Of a DNA stretch of 64,000 nucleotides, positions 1-7,222 are shown in pieces; position 1 is the first letter of the stretch, and each line of letters begins with the position of its first letter. This DNA comes from Streptomyces sp. PKU-EA00015 (GTDB lineage Bacteria > Actinomycetota > Actinomycetes > Streptomycetales > Streptomycetaceae), in NCBI RefSeq assembly GCF_013387495.1, contig NZ_JABZEE010000025.1:124001-188000 (forward strand), written 5' to 3'. The notes beneath the pieces are model-generated. The model saw nothing but the letters and a program-made list of their open reading frames with translations, made no database searches and had not been told where the DNA came from. The position numbers and the translations under genes are program-made.

Positions 1-249
1 GACGAAACCGAGCTCGACCGAGTGCGCGCCGTCTACAGACCGATGTGGGCCGACTACCAGGCCCGTCGGCCCGCCATGGCGACCATCGGCGCCGGAGAGT
101 TCGTGGCGTACTTCGCAGAGCCCGACACCATGGAGGGCCGCGCGATCGAGGCGGTCGATGCCTTTGTGGAAACGCTCGCCGGCGAACTTGGGCTGATCGA
201 AGCCGCGTCCCATGCCGCAGAGACGGCACGCCGCAGACTGGCGCGCTGA
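1..249 (+). CDS. C-terminal end of an unknown protein (5' truncated by window)
   Basis: Only the last 82 codons are visible. The frame is open from base 1 (reading DETELDRVRAVYRPMW) and stops with TGA at 247-249, so the gene starts outside the window. The visible part is acidic to mixed and probably alpha-helical, with no membrane segment and no motif I recognise. It lies inside the left-hand element and points towards the resolvase gene, which is on the other strand. The GTG at 22 and the ATGs that follow are possible internal starts, but nothing favours them over a longer protein. No function is assigned. Confidence 0.5.
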   Translation, partial: DETELDRVRAVYRPMWADYQARRPAMATIGAGEFVAYFAEPDTMEGRAIEAVDAFVETLAGELGLIEAASHAAETARRRLAR

Positions 250-329
250 CGGGGTCCCGAAGGCCTGTTCGTCGCAGGCCCATAGCGGGGCTCGTCGCGG
301 CCGGGGAAGCGACAGTGCCACAAGCAGAA

Positions 330-365
330 GGGCCCCGAGACCGCCCGTGGACGGCTCCGGGGCCC
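330..365 (-). terminator. Stem-loop after the resolvase gene
   Basis: GGGCCCC at 330-336 pairs with GGGGCCC at 359-365, with further partial pairing inside the loop. It lies 10 bases past the resolvase stop codon and also between two convergent genes, so it could terminate either. There is no T-run, as is common in Streptomyces. Confidence 0.45.
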
Positions 366-375
366 TGTGGTGCTC

Positions 376-1272
376 TCAGGCGGTCTCAGCGGCCTCCAGC
401 GCCGCCACGGGCTCCGTGATGGCCGTCCGTTCGTCGTGCTCGCGGAGCATTCGCATGACGGTCGCCGGGGAGGGGTGCTGCCCCTTTCGGGCGCCCTTGG
501 TGATGACGAGCCGGGCCGCGATCTCGCGCAGGCTCAGCTCCTGGCCCCGAAGGTGCAGCGCCATGCCGAGCATGTCGTCGTCGGTGACGCTCGCACCGCC
601 GATCGCCTTGCCACGCTTCCTCGCCGACTCGTGGCCCTCCAGCGTCCGGTCACGGATGTACTCGCGCTCCATGCCTGACAGCGCGGCGAGCACGGTGAAG
701 ACGACGCCGCCTGGGTCGTGGCTGCCCTGCAGTTCGCCGGTGAGAAACTCCAGACCAACGTCGCTGGCACGCAGCTCCTCGGCGAGGGTGGCGAGGTCGA
801 TGCCGCGGCCGAGCCGCTTGTGCTCGTGCACGACCAGCGTCACGCCAACGCCGGAAGCGCGGATCTCGCGGGCGAGGGTGACCGCCTTCTCCAGCTCCGG
901 GCGCTTGGTGGCGCGGGTCGAGATCTTCTCCGAGAACACTCGGGTGACCCCGGCTGCCGCCAGGGAGTCGAGCTGGGAGTCCATGGACTGGCGGGCGGTC
1001 GACGCTCGGGCGTAGCCGATGCGGACGTGGCCGACCGGTTCGGCGCCGGCCCCGGCCGGGCGCGGCAGCTCCACCCAGGGCGTACCCGGCTTCCTCACGG
1101 CGGGGACAGGGACGCTCAACGCCTTCGCCAGCGAGGGCACGAGCCGGAAGCGTGCGGTGTGGTACTGGATCGCCACCCGTCCCTTGCTGGTGCGGCACGG
1201 GGAGCCCGCCGGGGCGGCGCAGGTGGACATGGGGCAGTCGTGCGCTTCAACGCGCTGGAAGTCGTCGCTCAC
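376..1272 (-). CDS. Small serine recombinase (resolvase/invertase family) with N-terminal zinc finger
   Basis: A 298-residue protein in two parts. Residues 1-60 carry a C-x4-C-x7-C-x11-H set (C13, C18, C26, H38), resembling the phage-type zinc finger found in actinobacterial mobile elements. Residues 83-270 are a serine recombinase. Y87-A-R-A-S-T holds the probable nucleophile S91 and R89. K152-R-L-G-R supplies the active-site arginines. SGMEREYIRDRT matches the E-helix start, and a C-terminal helix-turn-helix begins near LSLREIAARL. By family it cuts and rejoins DNA at a short paired site through a 5' phosphoserine, as in cointegrate resolution or inversion. The start is GTG with no clear Shine-Dalgarno sequence. 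The TGAAAC repeat cluster lies immediately upstream and may be its site or its control region. It belongs to the mobile region ending at tRNA-Arg. Confidence 0.85.
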   Translation of the reverse strand: MSDDFQRVEAHDCPMSTCAAPAGSPCRTSKGRVAIQYHTARFRLVPSLAKALSVPVPAVRKPGTPWVELPRPAGAGAEPVGHVRIGYARASTARQSMDSQLDSLAAAGVTRVFSEKISTRATKRPELEKAVTLAREIRASGVGVTLVVHEHKRLGRGIDLATLAEELRASDVGLEFLTGELQGSHDPGGVVFTVLAALSGMEREYIRDRTLEGHESARKRGKAIGGASVTDDDMLGMALHLRGQELSLREIAARLVITKGARKGQHPSPATVMRMLREHDERTAITEPVAALEAAETA

Positions 1273-1281
1273 GCGATCAAT

Positions 1282-1394
1282 GTTTCATGTGTCTGTTTCA
1301 CTCGTCTAAGCTATTTGAAACAACCCATGAAACAAGAGCCATGCAGCGTGATCACCCCGGCTCACGGTGTTTCACGAGCGACCACCTATGAAAC
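1282..1394. repeat. Cluster of six TGAAAC/GTTTCA motifs
   Basis: GTTTCA lies at 1282, 1295 and 1369, and TGAAAC at 1316, 1328 and 1389: three in each orientation within 113 bases directly upstream of the resolvase start. The local DNA is unusually AT-rich. The last copy sits in the 16-mer ACCACCTATGAAACGG (1381-1396), which recurs exactly at 2149-2164. The arrangement suggests a multi-site binding region (operator, recombination site or iterons); the binding protein is unknown. Confidence 0.6.
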
Positions 1395-1457
1395 GGTGCG
1401 ACCCTGGGCTCCGGGATGCCGCGGAGCCTCTGGAGGTCGAGTGAGGCCAGGCTGCAG

Positions 1458-2009
1458 TCAACGCAGCCGCAAGCCCCTGAGCCGAGCACGAATCGCTCGC
1501 ATGACAGTCATCTTGCGGAAGGCGACTGACGTACGGACCAGCCGCTGGTCAGGGAGAACTCTCACCCACTCGATGCCGTCTGAGTCCTTAAAGACGACGG
1601 AGAGGCGGGCAGGCGATCGAACCAGCTCCTCCTCGTCCGGCTCTAGCCAGGTTCGTAGCAAACGCTCGCCCGGCATAAGGGGCCCTGCGTCTGCGTCTGC
1701 TACGGCGTGTTCGTCGGTTTGCCCTCCACGGGTGCGCATGGTCCACACGCCGCCCGGCCGCGTGTGGACGGTGCAGATCATTGGCCACACGTACAAGAAC
1801 GGTCTGTCTGAGGTGTTCTGTGCCCACAACCTGACCTGCGTGCCGTCGTCGGTTGCCCATGTCTCGGCGTGGCACACGAGCTTCCGGGCTTCTTCCTGCT
1901 CCTCCTTCCTGCGGTCCCGCAAGAGGATGTAGAAGCCCAGTAACAGCGACCCACCGGTCAGCAGCGCGCTGAACCACGTGGGCACGGTTCCCCAATCCCA
2001 CTGCTCCAT
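1458..2009 (-). CDS. Unknown membrane-anchored protein
   Basis: A 183-residue protein of unknown function. One membrane segment near the N-terminus (about residues 12-30, FSALLTGGSLLLGFYILL) is followed by a charged RDRRKEEQEEARK stretch. The rest, about 150 residues, is soluble and rich in beta-type sequence (AETWATDDGTQVRLWAQNTSDRPFLYVWPM), with a basic C-terminus. The topology suggests an N-out anchor with a cytoplasmic domain. The start ATG at 2009 is supported by the position of the membrane segment. It sits between the resolvase and a small helix-turn-helix gene inside the element. Such anchored proteins are frequent cargo in actinobacterial elements, but I see no specific signature. 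Confidence 0.6.
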   Translation of the reverse strand: MEQWDWGTVPTWFSALLTGGSLLLGFYILLRDRRKEEQEEARKLVCHAETWATDDGTQVRLWAQNTSDRPFLYVWPMICTVHTRPGGVWTMRTRGGQTDEHAVADADAGPLMPGERLLRTWLEPDEEELVRSPARLSVVFKDSDGIEWVRVLPDQRLVRTSVAFRKMTVMRAIRARLRGLRLR

Positions 2010-2148
2010 GCGTCCACGGTGCCCACCCCGGGCGTCTTAGAGGCGCCCTCAGTGTCTCTGTGACGAGGCCGGGACATAAGCACAGCACTCGCTGCACGGT
2101 GCTCCCTCCCTGCTCACCTGCACCGCGCCACCGTGACCACCCCACACC

Positions 2149-2164
2149 ACCACCTATGAAACGG
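2149..2164. repeat. Second copy of the 16-bp ACCACCTATGAAACGG repeat
   Basis: This is an exact copy of 1381-1396. It lies about 65-110 bases upstream of the small helix-turn-helix gene, so both the recombinase and this gene have the motif in their leader. The rest of the 2010-2229 gap shows nothing else I can identify. Confidence 0.6.
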
Positions 2165-2271
2165 ACGGCTCGCCCTCATCCGAGCGACATTCCGCCCGGC
2201 ACGGTCGGCAACGCCCCTACCGTCGCCCCATGCCTCCCCCTACGGCCACGATCCCGTTTCCGCCCGCGAAG

Positions 2272-2538
2272 ATGACGCAGGAAGCCGCCACGGAAGCGGT
2301 ACGGACGGGCGTCACCGACGGCACCTCCGTACGGCGCCTCGCCCAGAACACGGGCTGGTCGGTCGGCTGGGTGTCCGAACTCGCCAAGGAGTTCCGGGCT
2401 CAGGTCGGCCTGCCAGCACAGCAGTCCCGCGACGAGCTGGACAGCCTGCAGGAGTGCATCGACTCCCTGAGCGACCTGGACGACGCAGCCCGCCGAAGGG
2501 TCCTGCGGTACCTGAGCGATCGATTCGGCGCCCACTGA
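2272..2538 (+). CDS. Small helix-turn-helix protein
   Basis: An 88-residue protein if ATG 2272 is the start. ATG 2230 would add 14 proline-rich residues; neither has a good ribosome site. The middle (TSVRRLAQNTGWSVGWVSELAKEFRAQ) reads as a helix-turn-helix of the kind that senses a DNA groove, and the C-terminus (SLQECIDSLSDLDDAARRRVLRYLSDRF) is a helical tail that may dimerise. It could be a regulator or excisionase-like factor of the element. The 16-bp TGAAAC-containing repeat lies upstream of it and also upstream of the resolvase, which makes it a candidate binder of that motif. This role is inference. Confidence 0.55.
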   Translation: MTQEAATEAVRTGVTDGTSVRRLAQNTGWSVGWVSELAKEFRAQVGLPAQQSRDELDSLQECIDSLSDLDDAARRRVLRYLSDRFGAH

Positions 2539-2572
2539 CCACACGCGTCCGACTCGCGTCCGATGCGTTTTT

Positions 2573-2589
2573 CTCGCATCAGATGCGAG
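2573..2589. promoter_or_regulatory. 17-bp palindrome CTCGCATCAGATGCGAG
   Basis: Perfect 8-bp arms around one central base. The DNA just to its left repeats CGCGTCCGA twice and contains another GATGCG. It lies in the gap between the convergent helix-turn-helix gene and the membrane gene. It could be a protein-binding or recombination site, or a weak terminator. The rest of 2539-2750 shows nothing recognisable. Confidence 0.4.
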
Positions 2590-2750
2590 TGACGGAGAGT
2601 GGTAGCCGGTGAGGTTCAATACGGCGCGGTGGGTGAGCAGCGGAATATGCTCGACGCGGCGATGTCAATCCGGACGTACACTGCGCCGTAAACAAGATCG
2701 TCTTTGGCGAGCTCCGCCGAGCTGACGGCGTATGCACCTCGGTAGTCCAC

Positions 2751-3343
2751 TCACCAGATTTTGGTGTAGAACAAGATGACCGCCACGATCGCAACAGCGA
2801 TCGACCATCTGAGCAGAACCCTGGCTAGTCTCTCAATGCTCGCGGCCTGGTCGTGAGTGAGAGTACCTTTAACCCGATACGCCTCGGCGATACTGTCGAT
2901 GTAGAGCTGTCCTACAAGCACCAGCAACACGCCGACGCCAACGGCTCCTGGCCTCCCCGCAAGCCAGTTGAGGACAGGGTTGTTCGAGCCAGCCGCAGTG
3001 ATCAATGCGGCCATCTCAACGAATACCAGCGCGGTGATGACGGTGGCCTCCCACCGCAACCCACGGGCGATCTCCATGTCGGTCGGAGTGGGTGCCCAGT
3101 CATAAACCGCCAGGCTGCATCCCACAATCGCCGCGCCAACCGCGGCTGTGCACCACCTGTCGGAGCCGCAGGCGCCGGAGCACCACCCGCCGGAGCCGCA
3201 AGCGCTGACTCTGCCCGCGTCTCGTGGCCGTTCCGCGCCTCTACAACTACAGCAAGAATTGCCACCGGGATTACTTGCGCGAGAACGCCAGCGAACTGTG
3301 CCTTATCACTAGTCACCCGCTGGATTGTCGCGCACCACTTCAT
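2751..3343 (-). pseudogene. Unknown membrane protein, apparently split by a frameshift
   Basis: Two overlapping frames together read as one membrane protein of about 197 residues. The N-terminal part starts at 3343 (MKWCATIQRVTSDKAQ), has a membrane segment (VLAQVIPVAILAVVV) and runs into an Ala/Pro/Gly stretch. The C-terminal part, in the next frame, begins as a membrane helix just upstream of its first GTG at 3125 (AAVGAAIVGCSLAVYDW). It adds three more hydrophobic segments and ends at FYTKIW. The join must lie near 3147-3160, at an imperfect 30-bp tandem repeat (3151-3210), a likely slip site. Alternatively, the C-terminal frame alone (2751-3125, 124 residues) is the gene. Function unknown; it is element cargo. 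Confidence 0.5.
3151..3210. repeat. Imperfect 30-bp tandem duplication
   Basis: Two 30-bp units starting CACCACC and sharing CGGAGCCGCA lie head to tail at 3151-3180 and 3181-3210. They encode the Ala/Pro/Gly stretch of the membrane protein and lie beside the apparent frameshift. The following 3344-3566 stretch has no gene I can support. Confidence 0.5.
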
Positions 3344-3566
3344 GCCCGAGCATCAATCAAGTCGCCGTGTCTCTGCGGCTCGGGGCGTGTGCGCGTGCTC
3401 TTGGCCGGCGAGGGCGCCGGGGAGGCCCTCGGCTATCACCACGCCACCACAACCAGACTCGCCTCCGATGCCGGAGGCAGCTGGAGCCGCTATGCCGCTG
3501 GACCACACCTACGGTCACCAACAGGCTGGACCCCACCACGAACTCGCGACAGTTGAATATGCGAGC

Positions 3567-5201
3567 TCACCAGTACCGAGGCCGGACGACGGCTCGGCGG
3601 CCCCGGCTGACCTCGATCAGGCCGTCCGTCCTCAGCTGGGTGAAGGCCCGGTGCGCGGTACCGACTGAGACACCGTGGGCCTGCGCGATGTCACCGACCG
3701 TGGGCACGTCCTCGCCGGGGAGCATCGTGCCGTCCTTGATGGCGTCCGCGAGTTCTTTTGCGATCACTTCCCAGGGAGCGATCTCGCGGGGCGGGGCCGC
3801 TTCAACCTTGATGGTCTTGCCAATGGGGCCCACAGTCGCGTCCGGGCGGGCCTGGACGGCTGCCTCGCACTGGCCGCACAGGGCCTCGGCGCCGTCCTCA
3901 GTGACCACGAGCATCGACCACAGCGATTCGTTGCCGCACTCGCAGAGCAGGCGGAGCCCGTTGATGACGGTGGTGACCGGCTGGTCGGCGAGTAGCCCTT
4001 CCGGCACCGGCAGCTGCTTGGCGAAGGCGGTGACGGCCTGGCGGTCGGAGGTGGCCAGGAAGGCTGCGTAGTACTTGAGCGTGGTCGCTCCTCCACCGCC
4101 GTGCCCAACGCGGCCGGCGACCGTTCGTACGTCGGCACCGGCGCCCAGGAGCTCGGTCACGTTGTACGCACGCAGGTCCTTCAGACGGTGGGTATGGATC
4201 TTCAGCTTCTGTGCGAGGCGGCGGTATCGCTGGCTGACGCTCGACGGCACGAGCGGGGCGGTGCTGTCAGCATCACCGGAGAACACGAAAGCGTCACGGG
4301 CGAGTTCACCGCCGAGTGCCTTGCAGCGTTCCTCGGCGCGGGCTCGGTGGGCGGCAAGGACGGAACGCGTGATCACGTCGATAGCCTGCTTACGGCGCTG
4401 GTGGGTCTTGGTGTCCTTGATTCTGCGACCGTTGTTGGAATGCTTCACGAAGAGTTCGAGGCGGTCGAGGTTGATGTCCGACCAGCGCAGAGCGCACATC
4501 TCGCCGCGGCGTGAGCCGGTGACCATCGTCATGAACAGGAACGTTCCCCAGTCCAGGTCCCGCTGCCAGGCAGTGTTCAGAACCAGGGCTGCCTCTTCGG
4601 GAGTGGGCGGGTCGGGGTTCGGCTTGGGTTGGGATGGCGGCTCGGCGAGGGCCGCCACGTTCGTCGTCACGTATCCCCAGCGCAGGCCGCGGTTGAGCGC
4701 CGGGCGCAGGATGAAGTGAATCTTGCGGACGGAGTTCGCGGCGAGCGGCTCGCAGACGTGCTTCTGCTTCGTCTTGGGGTCGGTCTTGCCTTTGCGCCGG
4801 CCTTCGCACTGGTCCTGGCATTGCCGGAGACGGGCGTAGAACAGCTCCAGCATCTCGGCCGTCAGCTTGCTCGCCTTGAGCTCGCCGAACGTGGGCTTGA
4901 GGTAGTTGCGGATGATGCCCTCGACCCGTTCGTACGACGTCTCGTCGAGCTCGGCGACACCGAGCCAGCGGTCGAGCAAGAATGCCATGGTCACCTGCGT
5001 CTTGGGGTGGCGGTTCTCGTCGACCTGGTGGAGGAGCCGGGTGCGGGCCTTCTCCGCCTCCGGCTCTGTCTCCGCCTGCTCGTGGAGGTAGATGTCCTTC
5101 TTCGTGAGCGGGTCCCGGCCTGCGTAGACCCGGACCTGGAAGCCGGCGCCGTTGGGTCGGATGCTGCCGCGCTGACGTCGCTTGGATGTCTTGTTCGCCA
5201 T
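3567..5201 (-). CDS. Tyrosine site-specific integrase with C-terminal zinc knuckle and GntR-type winged helix
   Basis: A 544-residue integrase, long for a family usually near 400. Residues 10-65 are an arm-binding N-terminus, 70-185 the SAM-like core-binding domain, and 200-395 the catalytic domain. Catalytic candidates are R231 in TGSRRGE, K341 and R344 in KDLR (K in the place of the usual His), H367 in VGH, and nucleophile Y378 in LKYYAAF. After the catalytic domain come a CEC...CGQC knuckle (C420, C422, C442, C445) and, from about 470, a winged helix typical of GntR regulators (VPTVGDIAQAHGVSVGTAHRAF). It lies 88 bases from the 3' end of tRNA-Arg, so that tRNA is the probable attB. The extra domains may let it repress its own gene or direct excision; that is inference. 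Confidence 0.9.
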   Translation of the reverse strand: MANKTSKRRQRGSIRPNGAGFQVRVYAGRDPLTKKDIYLHEQAETEPEAEKARTRLLHQVDENRHPKTQVTMAFLLDRWLGVAELDETSYERVEGIIRNYLKPTFGELKASKLTAEMLELFYARLRQCQDQCEGRRKGKTDPKTKQKHVCEPLAANSVRKIHFILRPALNRGLRWGYVTTNVAALAEPPSQPKPNPDPPTPEEAALVLNTAWQRDLDWGTFLFMTMVTGSRRGEMCALRWSDINLDRLELFVKHSNNGRRIKDTKTHQRRKQAIDVITRSVLAAHRARAEERCKALGGELARDAFVFSGDADSTAPLVPSSVSQRYRRLAQKLKIHTHRLKDLRAYNVTELLGAGADVRTVAGRVGHGGGGATTLKYYAAFLATSDRQAVTAFAKQLPVPEGLLADQPVTTVINGLRLLCECGNESLWSMLVVTEDGAEALCGQCEAAVQARPDATVGPIGKTIKVEAAPPREIAPWEVIAKELADAIKDGTMLPGEDVPTVGDIAQAHGVSVGTAHRAFTQLRTDGLIEVSRGRRAVVRPRYW

Positions 5202-5288
5202 GGTTCGGGAACCTATTCATGGTTAATGCCATGGCTACGATGAACAGCGCGCCCGCCCCGGAAGGGCGAACGCGCTGGTCAGACACTG

Positions 5289-5361
5289 TGCCCCCGGCAG
5301 GATTCGAACCTGCGACACCCGCTTTAGGAGAGCGGTGCTCTATCCCCTGAGCTACGAAGGC
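5289..5361 (-). tRNA. tRNA-Arg(CCT), probable integration site
   Basis: A 73-nt cloverleaf. The acceptor arm GCCTTCG/CGGGGGC pairs fully with two G-U pairs. The D arm is GCTC...GAGC and the anticodon loop CTCCTAA gives CCT. The T arm is GCAGG-TTCGAAT-CCTGC. No CCA is encoded. The integrase gene ends its upstream region 87 bases from the tRNA 3' end. This is the usual geometry for a tyrosine integrase that uses the 3' half of a tRNA as attB. The other copy of the core repeat is not in the window, so the element must extend beyond position 1. Confidence 0.95.
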
Positions 5362-5534
5362 GGGGATCTGCGTGAGATCCGGCGCCTAGCCTAGCGGATA
5401 AGCTCTCCGGCTCGGTGGGATTCCCCTTTCCCCAGCTCACGCCCGTGCCGTCGCCTCAGCTCGGCCTTGACGGGGTACAGGGCGCGGCATAGCGTCGCCG
5501 GCGTACTGAGCAAGCGCTTGGAGAGGGGCGAGCC

Positions 5535-7205
5535 GTGCCGCAGCCCGAGATGGCCGACGCCGTGCGTGACGGGCTCACCGCTCCCGGTGCGCCCTTCGCC
5601 GTCGTGCGGGGCGAGGACGGTGCGCTGCAGTACGCGGCCGGGCCGCGCACGCTGCGGGAGTTCGTCGAGGCCACGTGGGCCTACGGGGAGCGGCCGTTCC
5701 TGATCGCCGAGAGCCGGACGTACACGTACGGGGAGTTCTTCGCCGCCGCCTGTGCCCTCGCGCGCCGCTTCACCGACGTCCATGAGCTACGGCCCGGCGA
5801 CCGGGCCGCCATCGCCATGCGCAACCACCCCGAGTGGCAGATCGCCTTCTGGGCCGCGCAGTTGGCCGGGCTCGTCGCCGTGCCGCTCAACGCCTGGTGG
5901 ACCGAGGAGGAGCTCGCGTACGCGCTCGACGACTGCACCCCCGCCGTGCTCCTCGTCGACGGCGAGCGGCTGCCCCGCGTGGAGGCGTGGCGGCGGGCGA
6001 ACGGCGCCCCGACCGTCGTCTTCCACCACGACGGCGCGACCGCCGAAGGCATCGAGCGGTACGAGGACTTCGACGCGCCCGACCCGCTCGCCGGGCCGCC
6101 GGCCGTGGACGTGGCGGCGGAGAGCGACGCCACCATCATCTACACGTCGGGGACCACCGGCCGTTCCAAGGGCGCCGTCGCCACGCATCTCGCGCAGGCC
6201 GGGGCCACCGTGCATCCGCGCTACCACGCCACGGCCGCCGCGCTCGGGCGCGGACTGGTGCCGGGGCAGGGGGCGGCCCCCGTCACCCTGATGACCTTCC
6301 CCTTCTTCCACGTCGCGGCGTTCACGACGCTCTACGCGATGATGGGCGTCGGCGGCACTCTCGTCCTGATGCGCAAGTGGGACGCCGGCAAGGCGCTCGC
6401 GCTCGTCGAGCGGCACCGGGTCACCCACTACTCCGGTGTTCCGACGACCGCGCTGCAGCTCCTGGATGCGGCCGAGCGGGCCGGCTCAGGCCTGGAGACG
6501 CTCACCAATCTGAGCACCGGCGGGGCCGCCGCCCCGCCGGACCTGGTGGCGCGGCTGACTGCTGCGTACGGGCGGCGGATCGAGCCGCGCAACGGGTACG
6601 GGCTCACGGAGACCAGCGGGGGAGTGCTGGCGAACTTCGGCGACGCCTACCGCGCGCACCCCGGCAGCGTCGGCCGCCCCGCGCCCGCCGTCGAGGTCCG
6701 CATCGCCGGGCCGGGCGGCGAGTCGCTGCCCGAGGGCGAGGTCGGCGAACTGTGGCTGCGGGGCCAGGGCGTCGTGCGGGGCTACTGGCGCGACGAGCGG
6801 GCGACCGCGGAGGCGTTCCGCGACGGCTGGTTCAGGACCGGAGACCTCGCGACCGTCCGCGACGGGCGCGTCAGTGTCGTCGACCGGATCAAGGACATGG
6901 TGATCCGCGGCGGCGAGAACGTGTACTGCGTCGAAGTCGAGGGCGTCCTGCACGACCATCCCGATGTCGCCGACGCCGCCGTTCTCGGGGTGCCGCATCC
7001 GGTGCTCGGGGAGGAGGTCGCGGCCGTCGTGCAGCTGCGGCCCGGTGCCACGGCCGATGCCGAGGACCTGCGGGCGCACGTCGGCAAGGTGCTCGCCGCG
7101 TTCAAGGTGCCCGCGCATCTGGTGCTGCGCGGCGAGCCGTTGCCGCGCAATCCGACCGGCAAGATCCTCAAGCGGGAGCTGAGGGCCGGGTTCGGGGCCA
7201 CCTGA
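5535..7205 (+). CDS. Class I adenylate-forming acyl-CoA synthetase
   Basis: A 556-residue ANL-family enzyme expected to activate a fatty or aryl acid to acyl-AMP and then acyl-CoA in the cytoplasm. Motifs in order: YTSGTTGRSKGA (A3 phosphate loop, about residues 199-210), NGYGLTETSGG (A5), GWFRTGDLATV (A7), RIKDMVIRGGENVY (A8), and the catalytic lysine in NPTGKILKREL near the C-terminus (A10). Length is normal. The start is GTG 5535 after GGAGAGGGG. It stands alone: tRNA-Arg is upstream on the other strand and an M6 protease converges 17 bases downstream. The acid substrate cannot be read from the sequence. Long-chain fatty acid is the usual annotation for this subgroup; a cyclohexanecarboxylate or aryl-acid ligase is possible. 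Confidence 0.9.
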   Translation: MPQPEMADAVRDGLTAPGAPFAVVRGEDGALQYAAGPRTLREFVEATWAYGERPFLIAESRTYTYGEFFAAACALARRFTDVHELRPGDRAAIAMRNHPEWQIAFWAAQLAGLVAVPLNAWWTEEELAYALDDCTPAVLLVDGERLPRVEAWRRANGAPTVVFHHDGATAEGIERYEDFDAPDPLAGPPAVDVAAESDATIIYTSGTTGRSKGAVATHLAQAGATVHPRYHATAAALGRGLVPGQGAAPVTLMTFPFFHVAAFTTLYAMMGVGGTLVLMRKWDAGKALALVERHRVTHYSGVPTTALQLLDAAERAGSGLETLTNLSTGGAAAPPDLVARLTAAYGRRIEPRNGYGLTETSGGVLANFGDAYRAHPGSVGRPAPAVEVRIAGPGGESLPEGEVGELWLRGQGVVRGYWRDERATAEAFRDGWFRTGDLATVRDGRVSVVDRIKDMVIRGGENVYCVEVEGVLHDHPDVADAAVLGVPHPVLGEEVAAVVQLRPGATADAEDLRAHVGKVLAAFKVPAHLVLRGEPLPRNPTGKILKRELRAGFGAT

Positions 7206-7222
7206 AGCACACGGAGGCCGGC

